A DNA stretch of 64,000 nt from JASHPR01 sp963833885 (GTDB taxonomy: Bacteria; Actinomycetota; Actinomycetes; Streptosporangiales; Streptosporangiaceae), in assembly GCA_963833885.1 (NCBI GenBank), contig CAWHZU010000027.1, positions 1 through 64,000 of the forward strand. The letters run 5' to 3'. A program made the position numbers and the translations under genes. Shown here in pieces: positions 1 through 9,121 of this stretch. Numbering within the stretch: position 1 is the first letter of the stretch; the number at the start of each line of letters is the position of its first letter. The notes under the pieces were generated by a model. That model was not told where the DNA came from and made no database searches. It saw nothing but the letters and a program-made list of their open reading frames with translations.

Positions 1-35
1 CGGCCTGCGGGCCGGGCCTGCTGTTCTGGAGACTG

Positions 36-1055
36 TCAGGGTTTGAGCACGACCTTGCCGGTGTTCTGGTGTTGCAGGAGCCGGCGGTGGGCTGTTGCTG
101 CTTCGGTGAAGGTGTAGGTCCTGTCGATGAGCGGTTTGACGCTGCCGTGGTCCCACAGGGCGAGAACGGCCTGGAGTTCTTCGCGGAGGATGGCGATCTG
201 CCCCCACAGGTGGCCGATGTTGACGCCGCTGATGGTCCGGTTGTGGTTCATCAGCCCGAGCGGTGTCAGCAGCGGTATGCCTGCCACCTGGGAGACTAGG
301 CGGGCCGGGCGGCGTCGCTGCCCGCTGGCCAAGTTGGCGAATCCGTAGGCCACCAGCCGGCCGCACGGGCGGAGCAGCTTCAGCCCTTTTCGCCAGTCAT
401 GGCCGCCGAGCGGGTCCAGCACGATGTCCACGCCCTCGCCTCCGGTCAGCCGGGCGACCTCAGCGGCATAGTCGGTGGCGTGGTAGTCGATGGGGTGCGC
501 GCAACCTTCGGCCTTAAGCACGTCGTGTTTGGCGGCCGAGGCCGTGCCGAAAACTTCCAGATCGTCCACAGTGCGGCATAGTTGCAGCACCGCCGTCCCG
601 ACCCCGCCGGCGGCCATATGCACCAGCACCCGCTCGCCGGGCCGGACGTTCGCGACGCGGAACAGCATGTGGTAGGCGGTGAGGTAGTTGACCGGTATCG
701 CGGCGGCTTCCTCGAAGCTCATCGCGTCCGGCATCGGCAGCACCTGCTCCGTGGGCACGCAGACCACATCCGCGTGTCCTCCGAAATGCGTCAGGGCCAG
801 CACCCGCTGGCCGGTCGCGTGGCCTTGGGTGCCGTCACCGACCGCGTCGATGACCCCGGCCACCTCGTAGCCGACGACGCATGGCGGCTTGGGGGCATCG
901 GGATATAGCCCCTGCGCGGCCATCACCTCTGCAAAGTTCAGGCCAGCCGCGCAGACACGAATGCGGACCTGGCCCGGGCCGGGCTCAGGATCGGCCGTTT
1001 CCCGCACCTCCAGAGCTTCGGGCCCGGCAGGCCTAGTGATCCAGACCGCTCGCAT
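36..1055 (-). CDS. Zinc-independent MDR quinone oxidoreductase-like protein
   Basis: About 339 residues, the usual length for NADPH:quinone oxidoreductase / VAT-1-like medium-chain dehydrogenases, which reduce quinones or activated carbonyls with NADPH in the cytosol. The N-terminal GroES-like half carries AGLNFAEVM near residue 40 and GYEVAG near 63. The Rossmann half carries the dinucleotide motif AAGGVGTAVLQL near 150, and the protein ends in GKVVLKP, all typical of the family. The cysteine/histidine ligands of the zinc-binding branch are absent. I chose the ATG at 1055 rather than an upstream in-frame Met because GGAGGA lies about 8 bases before it and the MRAVWITRPAGPE start is family-like. 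It lies alone, facing the window edge. The substrate cannot be told from sequence. Confidence 0.85.
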   Translation of the reverse strand: MRAVWITRPAGPEALEVRETADPEPGPGQVRIRVCAAGLNFAEVMAAQGLYPDAPKPPCVVGYEVAGVIDAVGDGTQGHATGQRVLALTHFGGHADVVCVPTEQVLPMPDAMSFEEAAAIPVNYLTAYHMLFRVANVRPGERVLVHMAAGGVGTAVLQLCRTVDDLEVFGTASAAKHDVLKAEGCAHPIDYHATDYAAEVARLTGGEGVDIVLDPLGGHDWRKGLKLLRPCGRLVAYGFANLASGQRRRPARLVSQVAGIPLLTPLGLMNHNRTISGVNIGHLWGQIAILREELQAVLALWDHGSVKPLIDRTYTFTEAATAHRRLLQHQNTGKVVLKP

Positions 1056-1248
1056 CGCCACATCCTCCGCAGTAGACACGGCACCAGAGCCCAAGCCCGT
1101 TCCGCCCGCCGCCGATCGCATTTATCCTCTCAAACCCAGCCGGTAAAAGGGTCCCGCCATCTCACCGGCAATACCCGCTCATGCACCGGACAGCGCATGA
1201 AACATACCATTTCCACCAGAGAATCCATAAATCCCCAAGTTGGCCGTC

Positions 1249-1260
1249 TACAATGACGCC
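1249..1260 (+). promoter_or_regulatory. -10 element for a leaderless start
   Basis: TACAAT at 1249-1254 is followed by exactly 6 bases and then the ATG at 1261, so transcription would begin at or next to the start codon. There is no Shine-Dalgarno sequence. No convincing -35 box is seen. The same spacing recurs at several other genes in the window. Confidence 0.5.
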
Positions 1261-1473
1261 ATGGGTCTCTTTCACCGCAGGGCTAAGAAGAATCGCGAGA
1301 AGGCGGCGGCCGAACTTCTTAAAGAGAAGAGCACGACGGCCAAGGCACAGACGGAGGTTGCGCCGCGGGAAGCGGCCGGCGAGGCACGCCCCGACCCAGA
1401 TCGGCCGGGATGGGGCGAGGCCATCGGCCAGCAAATCGGCAAGACTCGCGAGGAGCGCGCCAGCCAGGAATGA
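1261..1473 (+). CDS. Small basic hypothetical protein
   Basis: A 70-residue, highly charged protein beginning MGLFHRRAKKNREKAAAELL and ending in GKTREERASQE. It is Lys/Arg/Glu/Ala rich, with no signal peptide or membrane segment, and is likely helical in the first 25 residues. I place the start at 1261 because a TACAAT -10 element sits 6 bases upstream, which fits a leaderless transcript; an in-frame Met at 1240 is possible. The MGLF-RR-KK start resembles many short uncharacterised actinobacterial proteins, but I do not recognise a family with known function. Confidence 0.5.
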   Translation: MGLFHRRAKKNREKAAAELLKEKSTTAKAQTEVAPREAAGEARPDPDRPGWGEAIGQQIGKTREERASQE

Positions 1474-1719
1474 GAAACCAGCTTCGTTGACGAGGATGTG
1501 GCCATTCTCAGCGATCAGGACCGATGGCCTGCGACAGACGTCCGCGTAAGCGGCACCACTCAAGGCCCACAATGCCGAGAGGGCAGATGCGAATCGCTCT
1601 TCTCTTCAAACAAGCGCAGAGCCGCTCTCGTGCCGCGTGCAGCACCGACGCCATCCATGCGCACCTGCCCTTGCCAGCTGAACGCATGGGCGACCCGATG
1701 ATCCCAGCTGGCGTGCCGG

Positions 1720-1953
1720 TCAGGCCTGTTCCGGCGGCTCTGCCGGGCTGGAGCCACCGGACGCCTCGGGGGCTATCTTGTTCAGCCAGCAGCTCAGGCA
1801 CAGCACGTGCGGCCGTTGGTGCCGGCCCTGCTCGTGCTCCCATGCGACGTGCGCCGCGCCACCGACAAGCAGCAGGTCCAGGCCTCCGCCAAAGCGAAGC
1901 CCCGGCACTCTGGGTATCCGGCGAAGCACCGCGCTGGGTATCCGGCGAAGCAC
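1720..1953 (-). CDS. Possible small Cys/His-containing protein or remnant
   Basis: A 77-codon frame starting with GTG. The central part reads HVAWEHEQGRHQRPHVLCLSCWL, split here as HVAWEHEQGRHQ and RPHVLCLSCWL. It has a CxxC and several His that could bind a metal, followed by an acidic/Pro tail. The first 16 codons are a duplicated LRRIP segment created by a 24-bp tandem repeat, so the true start is uncertain. No ribosome binding site is obvious. It may be a small actinobacterial protein of unknown function or the end of a decayed gene. Confidence 0.25.
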   Translation of the reverse strand: MLRRIPSAVLRRIPRVPGLRFGGGLDLLLVGGAAHVAWEHEQGRHQRPHVLCLSCWLNKIAPEASGGSSPAEPPEQA

Positions 1954-1958
1954 CGCGG
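1911..1958. repeat. 24-bp tandem duplication (2 copies)
   Basis: Two adjacent 24-base units (1911-1934 and 1935-1958), each starting tgggtatccggcgaagcacc, identical except for the last base. It looks like a recent slippage duplication; in the minus frame it repeats an 8-residue segment. Confidence 0.85.
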
Positions 1959-2663
1959 TTCACCTGCCCATCGATAAGGCGGCGCGATCAGGGCCGATCG
2001 CGCAGCAAGCGGCCAAGTCCAGTGTGACACCACCAGGCCGGGCTAAAGTGCAGGACCAGCCGACGCTCTTAGGCTAGCCTCGTCGAGCCGCTGCTATGGG
2101 ATGGGGATCTGTGACTGAGCACGGGGCGGGGCTTACACAAGGCCGCCGATTTGCGGCCGGAACCCAAGCATCTGGCACACAGCATCGTCACCAGCGACAA
2201 CAGCCAAACGGCCAGTACAAGCCTGCACGGCACCGCATTCAAGAAAGCTGACCAGCGACCCTGGCCCGATACGCCGAACAGGCGGCCACCCGGCCGGGAT
2301 GGCAGTCTGAGCCGGGCAAGTTCCGCCCCTTCCGCGTCGAGCCGGCCGACGTCACCAGCGGCCAGTACGTGACCCGCTGTCCAGCCGGTACCGAGATCGT
2401 CGGGCGCGGCACCTCCGCCACCTGCCAAGGATCTTCCAAAGCCCGGCGAGCCGAAGCCGAGTCGGCCAGCCTCCCGGGAATCGAGGTTAACCGCGGGACG
2501 GCTTATGCGGGAATCACTGACGTCAGGGTGCCTGGGTTCGATCACTGACCGGCCACGGACGGCGCCTGGTGTCCGTGGTGACCGCCCGGGGACGAGCACG
2601 TTCCCCGGAACGGGAGGCGGGCCGCGGAAGGTAGCCCGTGCACGGCCCGCCCTAGGATCTCCG

Positions 2664-3959
2664 TCAGTCCCCGAGGTCGCTCAGGAACCTGTCGGTGTAC
2701 TCCAGTGCTGTCGTGCCGGAAATCGAGTTGCAGGTGGGTGACGCATACGTATCGGCGCAGGGCGTGTCCCGGTCCAGTGACCAGAAGTGCAGCCCGGCCA
2801 GGCCGTTGTCGACCGCGTATGTGGTCAGCGTGTCCACGTCAGCGGTAGTGAAGGTTTCGCTGGTGGTGTCGTTCATGCCGATCATCGGGGTGACGGCGAT
2901 CTTGCTCGCCGGGATTCCGTAGGTGTGCTCGAGGTTCTCCACCGCCTGGATCGCCGACTGCGCCATCTCGCAACTGCCGGAGACAACGACGCAGACGCTG
3001 CTTGACGCGCTGCCGTAGTCCATGGTCATCAGGTTAATGACGTAATTCTTCAGGCTGGAGCCGAGCACCGCCTCGACGACCTCGTTGCCGAGCGAGTTCA
3101 CCCCGCCGTAGCTGCCATCGGATGCCCCCAGCGTGGCGAGCGTGAACGAGAACTGCAGGTCCGGGTACTGCGACTGTGCTCCCGCCGCCGCGTCGACCAG
3201 ATCTTCGATATCCGACTCGGTCTGGCCGCCTTCGATGTCGAAGTCAATGCCGACCAGGTGCGGGCTGGCATAGGTAGCGATGAACGCATCCATGTCAGCC
3301 GTCGAGTCGCAGGTGAAGGTCCCGGCCTCACCGCCGGTCGAGACAACGTAGTTCAGGCCGGCGTCCTGGAGTTGCGGAATGTTCTCGGCAGCCCAGTCGG
3401 CACCCGAGACACCACCCCAGGTCTCGCTGCCGCAGGTTCCGGTAGCGAACGCGAGCGTGATCGCAGGCAGCTTCGGGATGTACTGCGACACCAGGCTGCC
3501 GGAGCCCACCACCGGCAGGTCGCTCCCTTCCACGGCCGACTGCATCTCGTAGGTGTTCCAGTTCATGTTGATGGTGACGTCCTTGTACGGGCTGAAGAGC
3601 AGGCCGCTCACCGAGCCCGTGCCGGACCCCGACCCTGAGCCCGATCCTGACCCTGAGCCCGACCCCGAGCCGCCGGTGCAGGAGCCGTCGGATGTCCACG
3701 GTTCTCCCGAGCCGCTACCGCCGTTGTTGGTCGCCGGGTCGTTGCCCTCAGTCCACCAGTTGGCGGTGTAATTGATCCCATCCTCGCTGGCCTGATCGCC
3801 GGCGGTGTAGACAGTCGTGGAACTCCACGCCGCAGCGCATGTGGTGGATGCCTGCGCGGCGGGCCCGGAGGCCAGCGCGAGGACCGAGGCGCCGGCCGTT
3901 AACCCGAGCGCCGAGCCAGCGATGAGAGCTGTGCGCAGAATCCGTCTTCCGACCTGCAT
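2664..3959 (-). CDS. Secreted GH18 chitinase with N-terminal CBM5/12
   Basis: A 431-residue exported enzyme. After a signal peptide (MQVGRRILRTALIAGS..., cleavage near an AQAST site around residue 38) comes a carbohydrate-binding module of the CBM5/12 type (VYTAGDQASEDGINYTANWW, then EPWTSDGSC). A Gly-Ser linker of tandem GSGS units follows, then a glycoside hydrolase family 18 domain. The active-site strand reads VGIDFDIEGG (about residues 234-243), so the catalytic Glu and the Asp pair of DxxDxDxE are present, and MTMDYGS and LHFWSLDRD supply further subsite residues. It should hydrolyse chitin outside the cell. The start at 3959 has GGAGGG 6-7 bases upstream; an in-frame Met at 4025 lacks one. 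Two direct repeats upstream (4061-4126) probably control it. Confidence 0.93.
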   Translation of the reverse strand: MQVGRRILRTALIAGSALGLTAGASVLALASGPAAQASTTCAAAWSSTTVYTAGDQASEDGINYTANWWTEGNDPATNNGGSGSGEPWTSDGSCTGGSGSGSGSGSGSGSGSGTGSVSGLLFSPYKDVTINMNWNTYEMQSAVEGSDLPVVGSGSLVSQYIPKLPAITLAFATGTCGSETWGGVSGADWAAENIPQLQDAGLNYVVSTGGEAGTFTCDSTADMDAFIATYASPHLVGIDFDIEGGQTESDIEDLVDAAAGAQSQYPDLQFSFTLATLGASDGSYGGVNSLGNEVVEAVLGSSLKNYVINLMTMDYGSASSSVCVVVSGSCEMAQSAIQAVENLEHTYGIPASKIAVTPMIGMNDTTSETFTTADVDTLTTYAVDNGLAGLHFWSLDRDTPCADTYASPTCNSISGTTALEYTDRFLSDLGD

Positions 3960-4060
3960 GGACCCTCCAGGGGTGTGAGTAGCCGAGGCGATCTGGCGCC
4001 TCGCCTGAACTGGTGATCTGGTCACTTGGCATGTCCGGAGAGCCAGGCAGTCAAGACTTA

Positions 4061-4126
4061 TCTGTAAAGAACCTTTCTAGTTATTCTAGAACGGGCGGCG
4101 CCCTCTGTAAAGAACCTTTCCAGTTA
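4061..4126 (-). promoter_or_regulatory. Direct-repeat operator pair upstream of chitinase
   Basis: Two near-identical 23-base copies (4061-4083 and 4104-4126, one mismatch) spaced 43 bases apart, close to four helical turns. Each contains the inverted repeat AAAG-aac-CTTT inside tctgtaaagaacctttc. They lie about 100-165 bases before the chitinase start. Actinomycete secreted glycosidase genes often carry repeated GAAA/TTTC-type sites; the binding protein here is unknown. Confidence 0.6.
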
Positions 4127-4494
4127 ATTCAGGACCGTCGGCGCAGGGGATCCTGCGATAACCGGAACAGACCATGTCGCGGTCTCACCGGGCACCGGCG
4201 CGTCACCGGGCACCGCGGCGGCTTGGCAGCGCCGGCCACGAGCACCGTGTCGCTGTCCGAGACCGAAACCGAAACGGTTGTGCTCCTGCTATCGCGGCGT
4301 GTACTGGATCTGACGGCGATATGCCGGTCAGGTGGGTTCGGCCGGCGCGGTTTGCGGCCGTCTGCCCGCTCAGCGAGGCGGTCCGGTACTTGGGCCGCTG
4401 CAGCTGACATCCGGCGCTGGCGTGCGATGGCGGCGGGCTGGTGGTGGCGGGATCGGGTTCAGCGTGGTTGTCTCGTGACGGTGACAGGAGCGCG
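4127..4494. other. Intergenic, no gene seen
   Basis: About 370 bases between the chitinase control region and the next plus-strand gene. Frames here lack family-like sequence. A short gaccgaaaccgaaacgg run near 4260 is the only local repetition. Confidence 0.5.
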
Positions 4495-5994
4495 ATGAGC
4501 CGCGATGAGGTGGCCGGGGTCGTATTTCCGGCGTCGGCGGACGGGCGCCGGAGCACGTCGGCTGTGGGCAGGGCGGTGGTGGCCGACGCGCTGCGGCAGG
4601 TCGACCCGGGCGGGGCGCTGGCTGCGGAGCACGACACCGGCTGGCGCACGGGCTATCTGGTGCACTTTCGCCGGCTCGTGGAGGCAGGGCTGGCGTCGAA
4701 GGACGCGGCGGTATCTGTTGCCCGCGGCGGGCTGGAATCGGTGCACCGGCAAATGCGCGTCGTGCACGAGGGCGGTGAGGAGAGCGGGCTGGGCAGTTTG
4801 CTGTCGGCACCTGCACAGCGGCTGGTTGCGACGGTCACGGTGCCGGGCACCGGGGAGGCCGAAAGGGAGCTGTCCCTGCCCTACCGCGGTGAGCGGCTGC
4901 GCGGCAGTGCTCTGCTGCGCAGGCTGGACATGTGGGCGGAGGGCGGCGTGATCGAGCCGTCATGCGCTGAGGCGGTCCGCACCGTCGCGGCGCATCCGCA
5001 GTGGCTGGGTCTTCCTGGCCGCACGGTGGTTGCGCTGGGGGCGGGCGCCGAAGTGGGCCCTGTTCCCGTGCTGCTGGGCTGGGGCGCCGAGGTGATCGCC
5101 ATTGACCTGCCCCGTCCTGCTATCTGGGAGCGCCTGGTGGACACGGCGCGGCGCAGCGGCGGGAGGCTTGTGGTTCCCGTCGCTGACCTCGAGCCGGGCC
5201 GGCATCAGCCCGGGCGCAGCGACCAGGCCGTCACCCAGCGCGCGGGTCTTGACCTGCTCGCCGACGTCCCCGCCATCGCCGGCTGGCTTGCCGCTGTTGA
5301 CGGCCCGCTGGTGCTGGGGAACTACGTCTACGCTGACGGCGCGGCCAACGTGCGCCTGGCTGCCGCCGCCGATGCGCTCACCGTGCGCCTGCAGGCCAGC
5401 CGCGGCGATGTCGCGCTGGCGTTCCTCGCGACGCCGACCGACGTGTTCGCCGTCCCAGCCGAGGCGGTCACGCAGGCCGCCCGCGCCTACGCGACCCGGT
5501 CGCCAGCAGCCAAACTCGCCGGCGGGATGCTGCGGACGATGTCGGGCGGGCGCCTGCTCCGCCGCGCCTACACCCCCGGCGCCGACCCCGGCATCAACGA
5601 CAGCCTGGTGGCGCAGCAGGGCCCCAACTATGCGCTCGCCAAACGCCTGCACCGCTGGCGTGCCACCCTCGCCCGTGACAGCGGCGCGACCGTGTCGATG
5701 AACCTCGCCCCGCCGTCGCGCACCCGGTCGGTGGTGAAGAACCGGGCGCTGGCGGCCGCGTACGCCGGCGCGTACCGCTTCGGCGTCGAGGTCTTCGAAC
5801 CCGCCACCTGCAAGGTCCTCATGGCAGCGCTGCTCGTCCATGACCTGCACACCGGCGGCGGCCCCGCCCACGCCCATCCCTGGCAAGATGAGGCCCACCA
5901 GGCCGCGCACGGCGGGCTGTGGCGCATCGCATACGCCCCCCGCAGCGCCCTCGCACTCGCCGCAGCCCTCGGCTACACCACAGCCAGGAAATGA
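4495..5994 (+). CDS. Uncharacterised protein, possible Rossmann-like domain
   Basis: 499 residues, soluble, no signal peptide. I do not recognise a named family. The middle (about residues 180-215) reads VVALGAGAEVGPVPVLLGWG followed by AEVIAIDLPRPAIWERL and later GGRLVVPVADLE. This glycine-rich turn, beta strand and acidic strand end resemble a nucleotide- or SAM-binding Rossmann fold. The C-terminal third has a long basic segment (LAKRLHRWRATLARDSGATV) and APPSRTRSVVKN. The start at 4495 is supported by AGGAG 4 bases upstream. It has no operon partner. A methyltransferase-like or dehydrogenase-like role is only a guess from fold hints. Confidence 0.7.
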   Translation: MSRDEVAGVVFPASADGRRSTSAVGRAVVADALRQVDPGGALAAEHDTGWRTGYLVHFRRLVEAGLASKDAAVSVARGGLESVHRQMRVVHEGGEESGLGSLLSAPAQRLVATVTVPGTGEAERELSLPYRGERLRGSALLRRLDMWAEGGVIEPSCAEAVRTVAAHPQWLGLPGRTVVALGAGAEVGPVPVLLGWGAEVIAIDLPRPAIWERLVDTARRSGGRLVVPVADLEPGRHQPGRSDQAVTQRAGLDLLADVPAIAGWLAAVDGPLVLGNYVYADGAANVRLAAAADALTVRLQASRGDVALAFLATPTDVFAVPAEAVTQAARAYATRSPAAKLAGGMLRTMSGGRLLRRAYTPGADPGINDSLVAQQGPNYALAKRLHRWRATLARDSGATVSMNLAPPSRTRSVVKNRALAAAYAGAYRFGVEVFEPATCKVLMAALLVHDLHTGGGPAHAHPWQDEAHQAAHGGLWRIAYAPRSALALAAALGYTTARK

Positions 5995-6424
5995 CATACC
6001 GCCCGTCCGCGCGGTGCCCGGACTCCCGCTCATGTGATGCAACCGGACCAGGCCCGATCTGGGCTGCTCCACTTCCTCATGCGGGTCATCCGTGGCAGGC
6101 CAGCAGTGGCAATCAAATCCGCGAGGCCCAGCACCACACCGGCCTCAGAACCTAAGCGTCGTGTCATACCGGCAGCCGGGGATGCTCATGCAACCCTGGA
6201 ACCCCTGCGCTGATCAAGCGCCGGAGTTCCTTACATGAACCGACGCTACCGCCTTGAGAGAGTCGTACGACTGAGTACATAGTCACCGAGCAGGCTCAGC
6301 GAACGTTACGCCCGGATTGATGGCCTCAGAATCCTTCACGATGCCGTTATGTGCTGCTGACGGACGCTGTCGACCGCCAAGTGCGGCCCGATCCTGCTGA
6401 CACCGTGCTGCCATCCAGCAAGAA
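5995..6424. other. Intergenic, no gene seen
   Basis: About 430 bases between the uncharacterised gene and the left island boundary. No frame has convincing protein features. It could hold a decayed insertion, but I see no terminal repeats. Confidence 0.5.
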
Positions 6425-6516
6425 GGCCCGAGCGCCGTCTCCGGCGATCAGGCCCTGACCTGCACTTACTTGGTAGCGGGGGCAGGATTTGAACCTGCGA
6501 CCTCTGGGTTATGAGC
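6425..6516 (-). repeat. Partial tRNA-fMet copy plus terminator: left island boundary (att-like)
   Basis: This 92-base segment matches 18276-18367 with four differences; within 82 bases (6435-6516 versus 18286-18367) there is only one. It contains the 3' 46 nucleotides of the initiator tRNA (6471-6516, from the anticodon loop through the encoded CCA) and the downstream terminator hairpin. Similarity stops abruptly at 6516, inside the anticodon arm. A 3' tRNA fragment opposite an intact tRNA is the classical scar of integration by a tyrosine recombinase at a tRNA gene. Confidence 0.85.
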
Positions 6517-9121
6517 ACAAGACGGCACTGTTCAACACAGCGATTAAAGGAATAAAAGAAAGTAAACGAAGAGAAGAGAGAGGAAAGATAGATAAGGAAG
6601 AGAGAGAAAAGGAGAAGTAGAGGAAGTCAAGAAGGAAAGAGATAAAGGTAAAGGAAGAGATAAAGGAAAAGGTCGAAGAGAAGAAGACTGATAGACACGC
6701 TACAGGAGAGCGATGACTGGCGCAGCATAAACACCGCCCGCGCAGATACGTTGAGTCAGGACATGATAAGAAAGATACAGGGCAATGCGAATGGCTACCT
6801 CAAGGGCGAAGACCGACCGGTCCCCTCTAAAAGGAACTAAGGGTACTAGAGATGGAGATAAACAACCTACTGCAGGGACGGAGATAGCTGAGCTACACAG
6901 ATAAAACTACAACAGCTGTAAAAAAGATGAAGAAACAGAGAGATAAAAAAAGAGAGAGAAAACCTAGGACTACGGCCACACCGCCGAAGCACGAACACAA
7001 CACAGAACAGACGGTAGAAACAAAGCCAAGAGATAAGAAAAGATAGGGGACGCAGTTCAGGAGCCGGTAAGAAAAAAGCACAGAAATAGAAAGAGGATAA
7101 AAAAGATAGGGATAGAGCGCCTAAAGCTACTGCGCGGCGTTGAGAACAGACACTAGCTAAGCTGAAGGAAGAAGATGAAGATAGGAATAGGAAAGGGGAT
7201 GTAAGGAAAAGATAAAAGGCAAACACATCACTATAGAAAAACTGATATAAATGGAAAACAACAAAGATAGGCGATAACACGGAAGCAGCAACGCCTGGCA
7301 GGAGCAAGATACTGAAAGAAAAGATCTATAGCTGCAGTCCCTACTGAGACAATGCACTGAGAAGACGCCCGCTCAGAGAGCGCTACGCCGACTGAGACAG
7401 GCGCCTTCGCGGCCGATTCTCGAAAAAAAAAACACATAGAGATGGTACAAAGGAGGAAGACCCGTAAACTAAGGCTGAGACAATAGCGGCAGATCACCGC
7501 CCACGCTCGAGAGAAAGACAGGGAGATCGTAAAAAGAAGAAAGACTGGAAGACTGACAGGGGAAAACTACCCCAAAATCTAGGTGAAGAGATATAGAGAA
7601 AAGAAAAAGATAGAAAGCTAAAAAAGGGTAAATAGGTAGAATAGAGAAAGAAAAATGAGGGACAGAAAAGAAAAAAAAAAGGAGAGACAGATACAGAAAT
7701 GATGATGTATAGTGCCGGTCGCAGGCGCGACGTAAAAGCAGTGGGGCAGGTTCCTGCGGACGAACGCAGACAAACGATCAAAAGAAAAGAAAGAAGAAGA
7801 AAGAAAAAAGGAATATGAAATGAAAGAAATAGGAAGGAAGAGAAGAAAGGAAAAGAAAAAGATAGAGAAAAGAGATAGAAAGAGATGAGAGAGATAGTAG
7901 AGGAGATAGACTGATGAAGGGGACATAGCTAGCAGGTCTGAGCTAGAGCAGAGAGAGCTGGGGTACAAAGAGGACAAGACTAGGATCGTACACCTGTCTG
8001 AGGGGTACGATTTCCTGAGTTTAGACCGCGTAGCTACCACAACGGCAAGCTGCTAATAAAGAAGGGAGAAGACAGACAAAAAGAGGTTAAGGAAAAAGGC
8101 TAGATAAGGAGAAAAGAGAAATAAGAGGGGACAGCTAGAAGAGATAATGGAGAAGATAGAAAAGATAGAAAGAGGATGGATAGATTACTACCGGACGGTG
8201 GTGTCGTAAAGGGAGTAAAGAGAAATGAAAGAATAAATGTGGAAGCTCACCTAAAGAGAGAGAGATGGAGACAAAGAAAAAGAAGAAACGCTGGATCGTC
8301 GGCAGTACTACCGGAAGATAGAAAAGTACAGGAACGAAAGATGGGAGAAAGGAGAAAGGAACAAAGGCGACTAATAAAGAAAAAGGACTGGACTGAGATA
8401 GAGCGGCACACCCTGGTCAAAGAAGAGGCATCACCAGAAGACCCCGCACTGCAGGGTAATGAGAGAAAAGAAGAAGAAAGGTGAAAAAAAAGATGGAAAA
8501 ATAAAAAGAGAGAAAGATGAAAAGGAAGGAAGAGAGGTGAAGACTGTGCGGGGAGAACCTGATAAAAAAAGAACAGCTGAAAAAGAAAACAGAGAGATGG
8601 GAAAGATGATAATAGAGAGTAAAAAAGAAGGAGATAGAGGAGGACTACCTAGAACACCAAGAAAAGAAAAGAGAAGAAAGAAGAAAGAGAACGCAATAGT
8701 GAAAGAAAACTGAAAGAAGGAGAAAGAAAACGACACGGCTGGAGGGAAACAAAGAGAAGAAGCAGAAGACCTGAACCGCCAGAGCGTAGAAAGGGAAGAG
8801 TGCGCGAGAAAGTGAAAGAGAGGTACTGAGAGGGACTAGGCAAGGCAACGAGCCGGGGCTCGAGACGAAAGAGAGGATGGATCGAAGAGGAGAGCTGAGA
8901 CGGATAGAGGACTAAAATGGAAGAAGACAGAAAAAAGAGATGGACATGGTGAGCTTCTCGGCCAGTACGAGGAGGGAAACAGAGATAGGCTGGGAGCGTA
9001 AAGAGCTAGCTTAAAGAGAGAGTCATCGAGATCCTCCTCCATAAGAGAACTGGGAGAAAAGGTAACGATAGAGCCGAGTCTCGTAATAAACCGCCGATAA
9101 GGAGGGTATGCTTGTGACTAG
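6517..9121. other. Extreme purine-rich, low-complexity tract
   Basis: About 2.6 kb whose plus strand is mostly A and G (runs such as agaagaaagaaaaaaggaat), GC roughly 40% against about 70% nearby. It is interrupted by short balanced-composition islands (around 6690-6790, 7330-7425, 7700-7775 and 7960-8050). There is no fixed repeat unit, and the long frames (Lys/Glu/Arg on plus, Phe/Ser/Leu on minus) are by-products of composition, without motifs or ribosome sites. It could be an unusual structural DNA, such as triplex-forming polypurine, or noise from low-quality long reads. I see no gene. Confidence 0.75.

Larger units (their letters stand above)
1474..2663. other. Intergenic stretch with possible gene remnants
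   Basis: No convincing complete gene in about 1.2 kb. Two parts look coding-like. The first is a minus-strand frame at 1720-1953 with a plausible HVLCLSCWL Cys/His patch. The second is a 98-codon stop-free plus-strand stretch at 2252-2548 (protein-like composition, e.g. GKFRPFRVEPADVTSGQYVT) that has no start codon until late and is preceded directly by a stop. These could be decayed genes. The stretch also holds the 24-bp tandem duplication listed separately. Confidence 0.4.

Noticed and set aside
3625..3670. Short tandem repeats inside the chitinase
   Set aside because: They encode the Gly-Ser linker between binding and catalytic domains, a normal feature of secreted glycosidases.
6336..6518. 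Minus-strand 60-codon frame at the left island boundary
   Set aside because: It is read through the tRNA fragment and terminator, so it is not a gene.
6867..9042. Several frames of 60-146 codons on both strands in the purine tract
   Set aside because: Phe/Ser/Leu-rich on one strand and Lys/Glu/Arg-rich on the other, exactly as the base composition predicts. No motifs, ribosome sites or consistent start positions.
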